Below are positions 1-8,708 of a stretch of DNA of 37,237 nucleotides, in pieces. Position 1 is the first letter of the stretch; each line of letters starts with the position of its first letter. The DNA is from an uncultured Prevotella sp. (GTDB taxonomy: Bacteria > Bacteroidota > Bacteroidia > Bacteroidales > Bacteroidaceae). The stretch lies in assembly GCA_958369755.1 (NCBI GenBank), contig CATXJC010000018.1:1-37237 (forward strand), in the 5' to 3' direction. Below the pieces are notes generated by a model, which worked only from the letters and a program-made list of their open reading frames with translations, had not been told where the DNA came from and did no database searches. Made by a program: the position numbers and the translations under genes.

Positions 1-20
1 CTTTTAAAAACGAGTAGATT

Positions 21-1571
21 ATGAAATTGAAATATCATTTTTTGAGTGGACTGATTCTGGCTTGTGGCTTGGGATTGAGTTCTTGCAACGATAGCTTCCT
101 GGAGAGAAACCCAAAAGACCAGCTGTCTGACATATCTTTCTGGAAGACTGAAGATGATGCAACCAAATATGCAACAGGCATCTACCTCTATCTGATAGAG
201 CCTGAGAACCATACGATTATGACCGACTGCTATACTGACAATGCCATCCCAGTGCATGTGGGTGCCGAGCAGGGTGTGTTGTCTGCGGGTACTGCCGTAT
301 CCAGCAACCCTCACTTCCTGCAGCTCTGGCAAGCAGCTTATGAAACCATCCGCCGCTGCCAGATTTTCTACGAGCACATCGGAGAAGTTTCCATGAACGA
401 GAAGGCAAAGGCGCAGCTCACTGCCGAGGTGCAGTTCCTTGAGGCTTTCGCTTACCACAACCTGTGGAAGTATATGGGTGGCGTGCCTATCCTGGATCAT
501 CCGCTGCAGTTGAACGAGCCTCTTCCAGCCCGCAGTTCTGCAGATGAGACCTACGATTACGTGGTGAAGCTGCTGGATAAGGCGGCTCCTAACCTGCCGG
601 AAATCCGTACTGCTGCCGACCATGGTAAGGCTAGTGCCGGTGCTTGCTACGCCCTGAAGGCCCGTATGGCTTTCTACAACCACAAGTATGATGTGGCTGA
701 AGCTGCTGCCGAGCAGGTGATGCAGACCGGTAAGTTTGGTCTGTACCCTAACTACGGCGACCTGTTCCAGCCTGTAGCAGAAACCTGCAACGAGATTCTC
801 TTCGACCGCGAGTATATCGAGAATCCAAAGGATGGCAACGAGGGTAGCGTAATCGGTCTGTTCTTCTCACCAGTTGACTTTGGTGGTTGGGAGGCTTTGT
901 CTCCTACCCAGGATATGGTGGATGCTTATCCATGTACCGATGGTAAATCTATCGCAGAGTCTCCACTCTACAACCCAGCCAAGCCATTCGAGAACCGCGA
1001 TCCACGATTGGCTTACTCTATCTTCTGGCCAGGAACCACCTGCGGTCCGATGACCTTTAATAATAAGTATATGGGTGACGGTAGCCATACCCGTACTGGA
1101 TACAGCATGCGCAAGTACATCAATCCAGACAACTATGGAATCCAGAATTACGACTGGACCAACTTCATCTACATCCGCTATGCTGAGGTGCTTCTCACTT
1201 ATGCCGAGGCTCGCAATGAGAACCTTTCTGCTCCAGATGCCAAGGTTTATAATGCAGTGAACCAGATTCGCCAGCGTGTGAACCTTCCTGGTTTGAAAGA
1301 GGGCCTCAGCAAGGATCAGATGCGCGATGCCATCCGCCTGGAGCGCCGTCTGGAACTGGCATTCGAGGGAATCCATCTCTTCGATACCCGCAGCTACAGA
1401 ACTACGGAGAAGGATGTTACCAAGCCTGTTTATGGCATCGATCCTGACGGAAAGAAGATTCTGATAGAGACTCGCAAGTTCAATCCTAACCGCGATTACC
1501 TGTGGGCTATTCCTCTGAAGGAAATCGACTTGTCACGAGGTGCCTTGAAGCAGAATCCTGGATGGGATTAA
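21..1571 (+). CDS. SusD/RagB-family nutrient-binding outer-membrane lipoprotein
   Basis: Surface glycan-binding lipoprotein that would partner a SusC-type TonB-dependent transporter. The 516-aa product starts with a lipoprotein signal (hydrophobic residues 8-20, LSSC with Cys22), then the usual SusD beginning NDSFLERNPKDQLSD. TPR-like alpha-helical sequence follows, and near the C-terminus there is the family signature RLERRLELAFEGIHLFDTRSY-like segment (quoted in part: ERRLELAFEGIHLFD). Length is normal for the family. Only 20 bases precede the start, so a SusC gene directly upstream is expected but lies outside the window. The substrate cannot be read from the sequence; the GH127 arabinofuranosidase 2.5 kb downstream hints at arabinose-containing plant glycans, which is an inference. 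Confidence 0.95.
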   Translation: MKLKYHFLSGLILACGLGLSSCNDSFLERNPKDQLSDISFWKTEDDATKYATGIYLYLIEPENHTIMTDCYTDNAIPVHVGAEQGVLSAGTAVSSNPHFLQLWQAAYETIRRCQIFYEHIGEVSMNEKAKAQLTAEVQFLEAFAYHNLWKYMGGVPILDHPLQLNEPLPARSSADETYDYVVKLLDKAAPNLPEIRTAADHGKASAGACYALKARMAFYNHKYDVAEAAAEQVMQTGKFGLYPNYGDLFQPVAETCNEILFDREYIENPKDGNEGSVIGLFFSPVDFGGWEALSPTQDMVDAYPCTDGKSIAESPLYNPAKPFENRDPRLAYSIFWPGTTCGPMTFNNKYMGDGSHTRTGYSMRKYINPDNYGIQNYDWTNFIYIRYAEVLLTYAEARNENLSAPDAKVYNAVNQIRQRVNLPGLKEGLSKDQMRDAIRLERRLELAFEGIHLFDTRSYRTTEKDVTKPVYGIDPDGKKILIETRKFNPNRDYLWAIPLKEIDLSRGALKQNPGWD

Positions 1572-1590
1572 TTTTTAGTTATTAAATAAG

Positions 1591-1637
1591 AAGCCTTCTA
1601 TCATCGATTGCAACGGCAATCTGACGATAGAAGGCTT
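1591..1637. terminator. Strong bidirectional intrinsic terminator
   Basis: Perfect 12-base arms AAGCCTTCTATC / GATAGAAGGCTT enclose a second small stem (GATTGC/GCAATC). It lies 20 bases after the SusD stop and about 80 bases after the stop of the convergent minus-strand gene. T-rich sequence follows on the plus strand, so it can serve both operons. Confidence 0.85.
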
Positions 1638-1717
1638 TATTCTTACCTCGTTTCCACGAAGCGGTATTTTACGAGAGAGAGTTTCACATTTTCCTCAGTG
1701 TATATCTCCAGAACTTG

Positions 1718-2626
1718 CTACTTCCTCAAAGAATTGGCTGTCAGTTCCAAAAGGCTCTGCAGATAATCATCGTCTGTATCCTTCTTCATCTTATTCAGCG
1801 AAGTGGCGCAGAATTTCTTCTCGTCAGCATTCAGCAACTTGCCGTATCCCTTACAAAGCTTGACTATTTTGTTGGCAATGCCCGTCTGGAGGGTACGCCG
1901 AGTCACCTGATTTCCCCAATAAGGGTATTGGTCTCTGGCATTCTTAAAGGCAGCACGGAGCGTGTTGAGTTGCATTATAAACTCTGCCGCATCCTTTGGA
2001 GGAGTCATATCCAATCCATAACTGCGAACCAGATTTTTGTTATACCTGATGTTGCCCAGAGAAACAAGAGAATCCAAACCTTGAACAGCATTCATCTTAT
2101 AAGATAATGGCTTCTTATAGGTTTGCGGATCCTTGGAGTAGAACTTATATACACTGCCCTTTACCGAACGATCCATTCCCTGATACCATACCAAGGCATA
2201 AACATATCGCATGGTAGAATCCTTGCTGTCGCGGAAATACTGCAGGTTATAGTTGCGGTCTTTGTGAGTACCAAACTCGTAAGTCATGGAATTATCCTTG
2301 CCATACCCCACCCGATTCGTTTCAAGACTGAGAGAGCCCGCTTTCTTGGTAAAACTAATATAAGCGAGGCGACTATTGCTCAATAAAGCCTTTTGAAAGG
2401 TATCAACCATTTTCTGCTTTCTCTCAGGAATAGCGAACTCAAATCCCTTCATCATACCAATATTATAGGTATTCATAGAGGAAGAAGTAACAAAGTCGCC
2501 TTTCAACAAATCCTGTGCGAATACATCAAAAGCCTGGTCGATAGCCGGTATAGGCTCCTGAGCATGGCAAGCCGAAGAGAGCATCATCAGGCAAGCCACA
2601 AATGCTAATTTAAAAGTTGTTTTCAT
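1718..2626 (-). CDS. Exported protein of unknown function, third gene of the ECF sigma operon
   Basis: 302-aa protein with a clear N-terminal export signal (MKTTFKLAFVACLMMLSSAC, followed by HAQEP). It may be cut by signal peptidase I after HAQ, or lipidated at Cys20 although the lipobox is poor. The rest is soluble, with many Tyr and Lys and no motif I recognise. It begins 27 bases after the anti-sigma gene, so it is almost certainly co-transcribed with the sigma/anti-sigma pair. It could be a sensory partner or an output of that envelope-signalling unit. The function is not known to me. Confidence 0.8.
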   Translation of the reverse strand: MKTTFKLAFVACLMMLSSACHAQEPIPAIDQAFDVFAQDLLKGDFVTSSSMNTYNIGMMKGFEFAIPERKQKMVDTFQKALLSNSRLAYISFTKKAGSLSLETNRVGYGKDNSMTYEFGTHKDRNYNLQYFRDSKDSTMRYVYALVWYQGMDRSVKGSVYKFYSKDPQTYKKPLSYKMNAVQGLDSLVSLGNIRYNKNLVRSYGLDMTPPKDAAEFIMQLNTLRAAFKNARDQYPYWGNQVTRRTLQTGIANKIVKLCKGYGKLLNADEKKFCATSLNKMKKDTDDDYLQSLLELTANSLRK

Positions 2627-2653
2627 ATTCTTCTTCTTTTTAATTGTTTCTTG

Positions 2654-3415
2654 TTAATAAACCTCTTGGTCACCACTCACATAGTCCTCATCATGCACAT
2701 TCTCCTCGCTTTCGAACGAGGCACTGGCTACTTCGGCATTGAGCGACTGGGTCTGAAGAGCATTGATGAGATAGAGTTTGAAGAACATTTCGTTCTGCTG
2801 TGCCTCCATCTCACAGAGATGCTCATCGGCAAGCTTTTCCGGCTCTGCCAACAAAGAATCGGTAGCAATATTCTGAGCTATCCAAAGCTTTGGAGGAGCA
2901 GGAGCAAACAGATGCTGACGATATTTCCTTGGCTTGTGCTTCCTCGTTTTGGGAGATATGGAATCACCCGACTTTTTTATCTTTTCAGGCATGGAAAGAT
3001 TGGCATCTGTCGATTTCTCCTCGTGGACAACAGCAGAATCAACATCCTCCGGAGGCGTTCTTCCTTCGAATTGAGCCATCTTCGAATCATCCCGATGCCC
3101 TGTCTGTCGCCCTACCCAAGGAATAGCAAACCCTATCAGCAAGGCGATGGATGCAGCCAAACTAAGCGGCAACCATAGGCGGCGCATTCGTGCCTTAGCC
3201 TTTGGATGAGCATTTTCTACATGCTCCTCCGCCTCATGGTCAAGAGGCATACCCTCGTCGAAATATCCAAACATCATCTGGTATTCCTTCAGGTCATCGC
3301 TCACATCGGGATGCTTACGAAACCACTCCCCTATCAGAGCCTCCTCTTCCAGAGAAGTCTCACCAACCATAAATCGGTCGAGCAACAGTCGTATGTCCTT
3401 TTCTTTTTCGTTCAT
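2654..3415 (-). CDS. Membrane-anchored anti-sigma factor (probable)
   Basis: 253-aa single-pass protein. Residues 1-78 are cytoplasmic and resemble the N-terminal region of Bacteroidetes anti-sigma factors (LLDRFMVGETSLEEEALIGE followed by WFRKHPDVSDDLKEY). Residues about 80-101 (LWLPLSLAASIALLIGFAIP) form one membrane segment after an Arg-rich stop (KARMRR). The remaining 150 residues would be periplasmic and are charged and low in complexity. It lies 46 bases after the ECF sigma gene on the same strand, the usual arrangement for a sigma factor and its membrane inhibitor. There is no zinc-binding HxxxCxxC motif, so it is not a ZAS-type anti-sigma. The role is inferred from topology and context. 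Confidence 0.8.
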   Translation of the reverse strand: MNEKEKDIRLLLDRFMVGETSLEEEALIGEWFRKHPDVSDDLKEYQMMFGYFDEGMPLDHEAEEHVENAHPKAKARMRRLWLPLSLAASIALLIGFAIPWVGRQTGHRDDSKMAQFEGRTPPEDVDSAVVHEEKSTDANLSMPEKIKKSGDSISPKTRKHKPRKYRQHLFAPAPPKLWIAQNIATDSLLAEPEKLADEHLCEMEAQQNEMFFKLYLINALQTQSLNAEVASASFESEENVHDEDYVSGDQEVY

Positions 3416-3461
3416 ATCCAGTTTCCTCCTTTATTGATTATACCTATTTTATATATAAGGG

Positions 3462-3962
3462 CTATCGACATCTTTTTCTGATTTCCTGCAACATCTGCTT
3501 TCTTGCCCTCGAAAGCAAGACAGATACAGATTCAGGGGTGATGCCCACGATTTGCGCTATTTCCTCAAAGCTTTTCTTCTCTACCTGTCGCAGATAAAGC
3601 ACCTGATATTGGTTGGAGGGCAAAGCCTTGAGGCGTTTTTGCAGCCACAGCTCGTTCTCCGAGTTTTCCACTTCCACATCGGGCGGCGCATAGTGGCTAG
3701 GCGACTTATCGAAAGGCTGGGCATCTATCGAAATCATCTTCCGCTTGCGAAAGAAGTCGATGCAAAGATGCTTGGCGATGCAACCCATCGAACCTTTGGC
3801 ATGAGCAGCAGACTGAATATCATCCTTGATGGCCCAGAGCTTGAGCATCGCATCCTGTGCGATATCCTCAGCCTCATCGCAGCCAACACCATAACCTTGA
3901 CTGATCTGCAAGGTTATCTGCCGCAACTGCGGAACGATATGGATGAATTCATTCTCTGTCAT
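3462..3962 (-). CDS. ECF-type RNA polymerase sigma-70 factor
   Basis: 166-aa extracytoplasmic-function sigma factor. Region 2 is visible as the core-binding segment EAEDIAQDAMLKLW (about residues 30-43), followed by the promoter-melting stretch ending in DFFRKRK. Region 4 is the helix-turn-helix LPSNQYQVLYLRQVEKKSFE followed by EIAQIVGITPESVSVLLSRARK, which would read the -35 element. Length fits a minimal two-domain ECF factor. It is the first gene of a minus-strand operon with the anti-sigma factor and an exported protein. Such units in Bacteroidetes usually respond to envelope or glycan signals; the target genes are not visible. A TAGTTTTG box lies about 25 bases upstream of its start. Confidence 0.95.
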   Translation of the reverse strand: MTENEFIHIVPQLRQITLQISQGYGVGCDEAEDIAQDAMLKLWAIKDDIQSAAHAKGSMGCIAKHLCIDFFRKRKMISIDAQPFDKSPSHYAPPDVEVENSENELWLQKRLKALPSNQYQVLYLRQVEKKSFEEIAQIVGITPESVSVLLSRARKQMLQEIRKRCR

Positions 3963-3986
3963 TAGCTCTCTTTTGTTTTATTTGTT

Positions 3987-3994
3987 CAAAACTA
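3987..3994 (-). promoter_or_regulatory. Possible -7 box of the ECF sigma operon
   Basis: On the minus strand this reads TAGTTTTG, fitting the Bacteroidetes TAnnTTTG consensus, about 25 bases before the sigma factor start. I see no clear -33 TTTG at the right spacing, so support is moderate. Confidence 0.45.
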
Positions 3995-4050
3995 CAACAT
4001 AAACGGAAAAGAAGTGTTTTTCTTAATGAGATTAACCTATATTAACAAGA

Positions 4051-4079
4051 AAGCCTGGCAATGACGGTTGCCAGGCTTT
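4051..4079 (-). terminator. Intrinsic terminator of the GH127 gene
   Basis: Inverted repeat AAGCCTGGCAA / TTGCCAGGCTT with a short loop, 21 bases beyond the GH127 stop in the direction of transcription, followed by a TTCTTGTT tract on the minus strand. Confidence 0.85.
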
Positions 4080-4100
4080 CTTATTTTATAAAACTGCAAA

Positions 4101-6176
4101 TTATTTATCCAAAGCATTCAAGTTCTGATAGAACCAGACATTCATTTGGTTGGCGCCACGATGATTCCAGGCATAGTAAGGAATCAGGGTGAGTTTCTGG
4201 TTCTTGACAGAAACGGTGCCATCAGCAGCCTGGTCGAGCACCTGAGAAGAGGTCTGGATAGCCTTTACTGAGAAGGCTGGAGCGCCCTTAGTCTCTGTAT
4301 TCTCGATGCTGTAGTTATCTACCAGCGAGAATGCAGGCTTCTTGGCCATAACGGCACGGAGCACTGGCTCGTTCTGATTATCCACAGCCTCAGCGCAATA
4401 TACCAATGGTCCACGCTCTACGGCAACCTTACCCTTATCATCTGCTACCTTGCCATTAGCAACTACTGTACGTACAGGCATATCGAAGTGGATGCGGATG
4501 ACATCGCCCTTCTTGATGTTCTTGACAGGGAGATAACCCTTGTTGGCATCAAGATCAGCCTCTACAGCCTTGCCGTTTACGGTTACTGTGTAAGCAGGCT
4601 TCTCTGCATCGCTATACTTGTAAAGATCGCTAGGCACTACCTGATTGCGAACCCATCCAGGAATACGGACCAGGAGGTTGGCATTCTTTACACCGCTCTT
4701 CTTCACAGCAATCTTGATATCGCCGTTCCAAGGATACTCGGTAGTCTCCTCCAGAACCACATCCTTGCCATTCACCTTGATGGTAGATGTATTGCCGGCA
4801 AAGAGATTAACGTAGATATTGTTATCCTTCACGCCATAGAGATAACCTGGAACAGAAGGGATGAAGCGGCACAAGTTACTTGGGCAGCAGGCACATCCGA
4901 ACCAAGGCTGGCGGGTGGTGTTGCCATCGGCATTAAACTTATACTTGCCATCGCTAGACAATGGGTTTGGATAGAAGAATCTGCCGCCATCCATGCTCAT
5001 ACCCGATATTACACCATTATATAAGGTACGCTCCATGCAGTCGATATACTTGCTCTCGCCGTGAAGGAGGAACATGCGCTCGAAGAGATAAACCATAGAG
5101 ATGGCTGCACAGGTTTCATTATAGGCAGTCATGTTTGGCAACTCATAGTTCTCGCCGAAAGCTTCACCTGCATGACGGGCACCTACACCACCTGTAAGGT
5201 AATACTTTTTGCCAACGATGTTCTCGAAAATACGGTCGATGACCTTCATATAGGCAGAATCCTTGGTCAGGGCAGCCACATCGGCAATACCGGCATACAT
5301 ATAGCCGGCACGCACCGCATGACCTACCGCCTCTTTCTGCTCCAGTATAGGAGCCTGGCTCTGAGAATATGGGTTGCGGATATGAGTCTTGCCACGATAG
5401 TCGAGCAGATACTTAGCCTCATCCAGATACTTCTTCTCACCGGTCAAGGTATAGAGACGAGCCAAAGCCATCTCTGCAATCTGGTGTCCCGGAACGATGG
5501 TAGCCTGACCTGGATTAGGTCCCACCTCCTTTACCACGCAATCAGCATAGCGCTTGGCGATGTTCAGGAACTTGGTGCTACCCGTAGCCTGATAGTGAGC
5601 ACAGGCTGCATCTACCATGTGACCGAGGTTGTAAAGCTCATGGCTCGCATCCTCGTCCTTGACCCAACGCTTATTTCCCGACCATCCGTGTGGATGCTTT
5701 GGGTTGATGGTACGGGCAGTATAGAGATAGCCATCTGGCTCCTGAGCAGCAGCTACTACATTGAGCACACTGTCGATGTAAGCCTTCAACTTCTTGTTCG
5801 GATAAGTCTGGAGGATGTAGCTGGCACCTTCGATGGTCTTATAAACATCGGTATCATCGAAAGAGAATCCCATGAACTTGCTCACATCCCACTCCTTGGT
5901 GTTCAAGCCCGGGTGGTTAGGATGCTGCAAGGTATAAGCAGCCATCTCGAAGTTCTTGTAACGGTGCTCGCTCTCGCACTTGCTGAAAGCCAATGGCACG
6001 GTTACCTCTCGGGCAGCCTTCAGTCGGGCACCCCAGAAGGTGTTCTGTGAAATCTTCACACTGGTGAATGGTACTTGAGTGAATGGATAACCATTGCCCA
6101 ATGTCTTCTGCTTCTGCGCCATTGTTGGCATTGCCACGGCTGCAGAAAGCAATACTGCAGAAATTAATCTCTTCAT
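4101..6176 (-). CDS. Secreted GH127 beta-L-arabinofuranosidase (DUF1680)
   Basis: 691-aa exported glycoside hydrolase. The start at 6176 was chosen because it gives a proper signal peptide (MKRLISAVLLSAAVAMPTMA, cut near AQ); the open frame continues 27 codons further upstream without a sensible N-terminus. The residues known from the family type enzyme HypBA1 can be placed: the acid/base Glu in AGEAF (E338), the zinc ligands in YNETCA (E354, C356), and the Cys pair in WFGCACCPSN (C430, C431), one being the nucleophile. The E-to-E and E-to-C spacings (16 and 2) equal those in HypBA1. The order is a (alpha/alpha)6 catalytic domain followed by beta-sandwich domains. It is expected to remove terminal beta-L-arabinofuranose in the periplasm or outside the cell. 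Its neighbours include a sigma/anti-sigma unit and SusD. Confidence 0.95.
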   Translation of the reverse strand: MKRLISAVLLSAAVAMPTMAQKQKTLGNGYPFTQVPFTSVKISQNTFWGARLKAAREVTVPLAFSKCESEHRYKNFEMAAYTLQHPNHPGLNTKEWDVSKFMGFSFDDTDVYKTIEGASYILQTYPNKKLKAYIDSVLNVVAAAQEPDGYLYTARTINPKHPHGWSGNKRWVKDEDASHELYNLGHMVDAACAHYQATGSTKFLNIAKRYADCVVKEVGPNPGQATIVPGHQIAEMALARLYTLTGEKKYLDEAKYLLDYRGKTHIRNPYSQSQAPILEQKEAVGHAVRAGYMYAGIADVAALTKDSAYMKVIDRIFENIVGKKYYLTGGVGARHAGEAFGENYELPNMTAYNETCAAISMVYLFERMFLLHGESKYIDCMERTLYNGVISGMSMDGGRFFYPNPLSSDGKYKFNADGNTTRQPWFGCACCPSNLCRFIPSVPGYLYGVKDNNIYVNLFAGNTSTIKVNGKDVVLEETTEYPWNGDIKIAVKKSGVKNANLLVRIPGWVRNQVVPSDLYKYSDAEKPAYTVTVNGKAVEADLDANKGYLPVKNIKKGDVIRIHFDMPVRTVVANGKVADDKGKVAVERGPLVYCAEAVDNQNEPVLRAVMAKKPAFSLVDNYSIENTETKGAPAFSVKAIQTSSQVLDQAADGTVSVKNQKLTLIPYYAWNHRGANQMNVWFYQNLNALDK

Positions 6177-6219
6177 ATTGATAGGTTTAAAATTTATTAT
6201 TGTTATATGATTTGCGGTG

Positions 6220-6227
6220 CAAAGATA
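6220..6227 (-). promoter_or_regulatory. -7 promoter box for the GH127 gene
   Basis: TATCTTTG on the minus strand, 44 bases upstream of the chosen GH127 start; this also supports starting at 6176, since the longer open frame would begin upstream of the box. No well-spaced -33 TTTG is evident. Confidence 0.55.
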
Positions 6228-6395
6228 ACAATAATTTTCGAATATAGTGTATATCAAACAACAAAAGATAGGTGCTTATCGTTCAAAAACCATTTAGCAC
6301 TGATAAAAACAGAGTCATTTCGTTCAAATGACCACCTTTTTGGGAACAAAATTAGCAAAAATACACTTTACTTCCCATTTTTCAGAATATTATTG

Positions 6396-6403
6396 TATCT
6401 TTG
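6396..6403 (+). promoter_or_regulatory. -7 promoter box for the HAD phosphatase gene
   Basis: TATCTTTG followed by CACGC, 32 bases before the ATG at 6436. It lies inside the upstream part of the longer open frame, which argues that the earlier ATG at 6328 is not used. Confidence 0.6.
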
Positions 6404-6435
6404 CACGCATAAAAAACAAAGAATCACATAGAATA

Positions 6436-7260
6436 ATGGAAAAAGCAAAACAGATTCCTTACCGTGCCATCGCACTTGACCTGGATGGCACCCTGACCAA
6501 CCACGAGAAGGTGGTTACCCCGAAAACCCGCGAAGCGCTGCTCCAGGCTGCCAGCCAGGGAGCCGTCATCATCCTTGCATCCGGTCGCCCTACCTACGGC
6601 ATCGAGCCGGTGGCAGAATGCCTGGAACTGCAGAAGCGAGGGGGCTACATCCTCTCCTATAATGGTGGCAACATCGTGAACGCCCAGACCGGCGAGAAAC
6701 TCTTCACCCAGTTTCTGCCAGATGAGGTAATCCCTGTATTATATAAGTACGCGCGAGAGAAGAACCATGCCCTGCTGGGCTATGCCGTCAACGAAATCAT
6801 CACCGAAATGCCAGACGATCAGTATGTGAAGGAAGAATCGCGCATCAACAAGATGAACATCCGCAAGGTAGAGAATCTGCTCGAAGCCCTGGAGCCTCAT
6901 CCTACCAAGCTCCTCATGACGGGCGACCCTTCGGATATGCTCAAGGCTGAACAGGAACTGCTGGATATGGTGGGCGATAAGATGGATGTCTTCCGCTCAG
7001 CCCCATTCTTCCTCGAGCTGGTGCCTAAGGGAATCGACAAGGCGCAGTCGCTGAGAAGACTCCTCGCGAAGATCAATCTCACCCCTGCCGATATGATAGC
7101 CTTCGGCGACGGCTACAACGACCTGAGCATGCTCAAGCTTGCCGGCATGGGAGTAGCCATGGCAAATGCCGCCCCGGAAGTAAGAGCCGATGCCGACTAC
7201 ATCACCCTCTCGAATGAGGAAGACGGCGTAGCTGCGGCACTGGAGCACTTCGGCATGTAG
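6436..7260 (+). CDS. Cof-type HAD-superfamily sugar-phosphate/flavin phosphatase
   Basis: 274-aa cytosolic phosphatase of the HAD superfamily, Cof/YbjI-like (type IIB) group. Motif I is ALDLDGTLTNHE (residues 13-24, nucleophile Asp15 and acid/base Asp17). Motif II is the ILASGRP segment (about residue 52). A conserved Lys lies in GIDKAQSL, and motif IV is MIAFGDGYNDLSMLKLAG (about residues 220-237), which binds Mg2+. Between motifs II and III sits the large cap domain typical of Cof proteins. The start at 6436 (MEKAKQ) places the DLDGT motif at the usual distance from the N-terminus and lies downstream of a promoter box. Substrate not determinable; family members hydrolyse sugar phosphates, FMN or PLP. 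Confidence 0.93.
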   Translation: MEKAKQIPYRAIALDLDGTLTNHEKVVTPKTREALLQAASQGAVIILASGRPTYGIEPVAECLELQKRGGYILSYNGGNIVNAQTGEKLFTQFLPDEVIPVLYKYAREKNHALLGYAVNEIITEMPDDQYVKEESRINKMNIRKVENLLEALEPHPTKLLMTGDPSDMLKAEQELLDMVGDKMDVFRSAPFFLELVPKGIDKAQSLRRLLAKINLTPADMIAFGDGYNDLSMLKLAGMGVAMANAAPEVRADADYITLSNEEDGVAAALEHFGM

Positions 7261-7336
7261 CAGGCCATCGCCCCCACATACTTACTCCAACCACTAAGGA
7301 AACTTGAGGGGAATAACAAAAATTAAATTGAAATAT

Positions 7337-7367
7337 TTTGTGTTTTCTTCCTTTTAGAGTACCTTTG
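7337..7367 (+). promoter_or_regulatory. Consensus Bacteroidetes promoter of ilvA
   Basis: TTTG (7337-7340), 19-base spacer, TACCTTTG (7360-7367). This fits the TTTG/TAnnTTTG consensus well. Transcription would begin near 7373, giving a leader of about 60 bases with a small TCAGGA/TCCTGA hairpin at 7382-7400. Confidence 0.8.
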
Positions 7368-7431
7368 CAGTCAAAAATCATTCAGGAACTATCATCCTGA
7401 CGGATAACAGAATTAAAGCATATCAACGATT

Positions 7432-8631
7432 ATGTTACAACTTGACGATTTCTACAAGGCCCGCTTCGTGCTGAGCCACGTGATTAGAAAAACTGAGCTG
7501 GTTCACACACCGAGAATCAACCCAGATAGTGATGTTTATCTGAAACCGGAATGCCTCCAGAAGACGGGGTCGTTCAAGATTCGAGGTGCATACTATAAGA
7601 TTTCCCAACTCTCTCAGGAAGAGAAGGAGAAGGGTGTGATTGCCTGTTCGGCAGGCAACCACGCACAGGGTGTGGCTCTCGGCGCTACCGCCATGGGAGT
7701 GAAGAGCCTCATCTGTCTGCCCGAGGGTGCCCCTATCTCCAAGGTAGAGGCTACCAAGCGTCTGGGTGCAGAGGTCTGCCTGGTTCCGGGCGTCTATGAT
7801 GACGCTTACCAGAAGGCGTTGCAGCTGAAGGATGAGCACGGCTATACCTTCGTGCATCCTTTCGATGACGAGAAGGTGATTGCCGGACAGGGAACCATCG
7901 GATTGGAAATCCTCGACCAGCTGCCTGATGTGGAAGCTGTGGTAGTACCGGTAGGTGGCGGCGGACTGATTTCGGGAGTCGCTTTCGCCATCAAGTCGCT
8001 CAACCCCAACGTCAAGGTCTATGGAGTCCAGGCAGAGGGAGCAGCCAGCATGGTTCAGAGCCTCCACGACCACAAGCAGGAGAAGCTGCCATCTGTGGCA
8101 ACCGTAGCCGACGGCATCGCCGTGAAGGAACCGGGAAAGATTACCTTCGAAACCTGCTCCAACTATGTGGATGAAATCGTCACCGTAAGCGAGGACGAGA
8201 TCTGCGCAGCCATCCTGAAGCTCCTCGAGAGCGAGAAGATGGTGGCAGAAGGTGCCGGAGCAGCCAGTGTGGCTGCCGTGATGTACAACAAGGTACCGGT
8301 GAAGGGCAAGAAGACCATCTGCGTGGTAAGCGGCGGTAACATCGACGTAACCATCCTCAATCGTGTCATCAACCGTGGATTGGTAAAGAGTGGACGTCTC
8401 TGCACCATCGAGATGGAGCTGGACGACAAGCCGGGCGAGCTGGTAGAGGTAGCCTCCGTCATCGCAAGCCTGGGCGGCAACATCACGGGAGTTCATCACG
8501 ACCGTTCTGCCAACCGCAACAAGGTGAATGCCTGCGTGCTCCGTGTCACCATGGAGACCCGCGACGAGGAACACGTCAAGGAAATCAAGAGTGCCCTGGA
8601 GCAGAAGGGCTTCCATCTCTGGATCATATAG
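7432..8631 (+). CDS. ilvA: Threonine ammonia-lyase (threonine deaminase)
   Basis: 399-aa PLP enzyme converting threonine to 2-oxobutanoate and ammonia, the entry to isoleucine synthesis (and also acting on serine). The PLP lysine is Lys49 in TGSFKIRGA. The phosphate-binding glycine loop VGGGGLISG is at about residues 173-181, and CSAGNHAQGVA near residue 75 is the second conserved cofactor loop. From about residue 325 (EMELDDKPGELVEVASVIAS) there is a single ACT-like domain. The length and single ACT domain fit the short form (about 400 aa) rather than the 510-aa E. coli IlvA with two ACT-like units. Strong promoter upstream, ridA 77 bases downstream. Whether it is biosynthetic or catabolic cannot be settled from the sequence alone. 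Confidence 0.95.
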   Translation: MLQLDDFYKARFVLSHVIRKTELVHTPRINPDSDVYLKPECLQKTGSFKIRGAYYKISQLSQEEKEKGVIACSAGNHAQGVALGATAMGVKSLICLPEGAPISKVEATKRLGAEVCLVPGVYDDAYQKALQLKDEHGYTFVHPFDDEKVIAGQGTIGLEILDQLPDVEAVVVPVGGGGLISGVAFAIKSLNPNVKVYGVQAEGAASMVQSLHDHKQEKLPSVATVADGIAVKEPGKITFETCSNYVDEIVTVSEDEICAAILKLLESEKMVAEGAGAASVAAVMYNKVPVKGKKTICVVSGGNIDVTILNRVINRGLVKSGRLCTIEMELDDKPGELVEVASVIASLGGNITGVHHDRSANRNKVNACVLRVTMETRDEEHVKEIKSALEQKGFHLWII

Positions 8632-8708
8632 ATTTCTTCTGAGAGAACATTTTCTGAAAGAATATAGTGAATAGAATATAAGTTATTAATTATAAAACAT
8701 CAATTATT

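Noticed and set aside
5061..6050. 329-aa open frame antisense to the GH127 gene
   Set aside because: The sense strand has a complete enzyme with catalytic residues; the antisense product has no motif or export signal.
7374..7431. Riboswitch or leader-peptide attenuator for ilvA
   Set aside because: Only about 60 bases with one 6-pair stem and no run of Ile/Thr codons.
7435..8616. 393-aa open frame antisense to ilvA
   Set aside because: It mirrors a high-confidence PLP enzyme gene, has no recognisable domain, and follows from codon bias on the coding strand.
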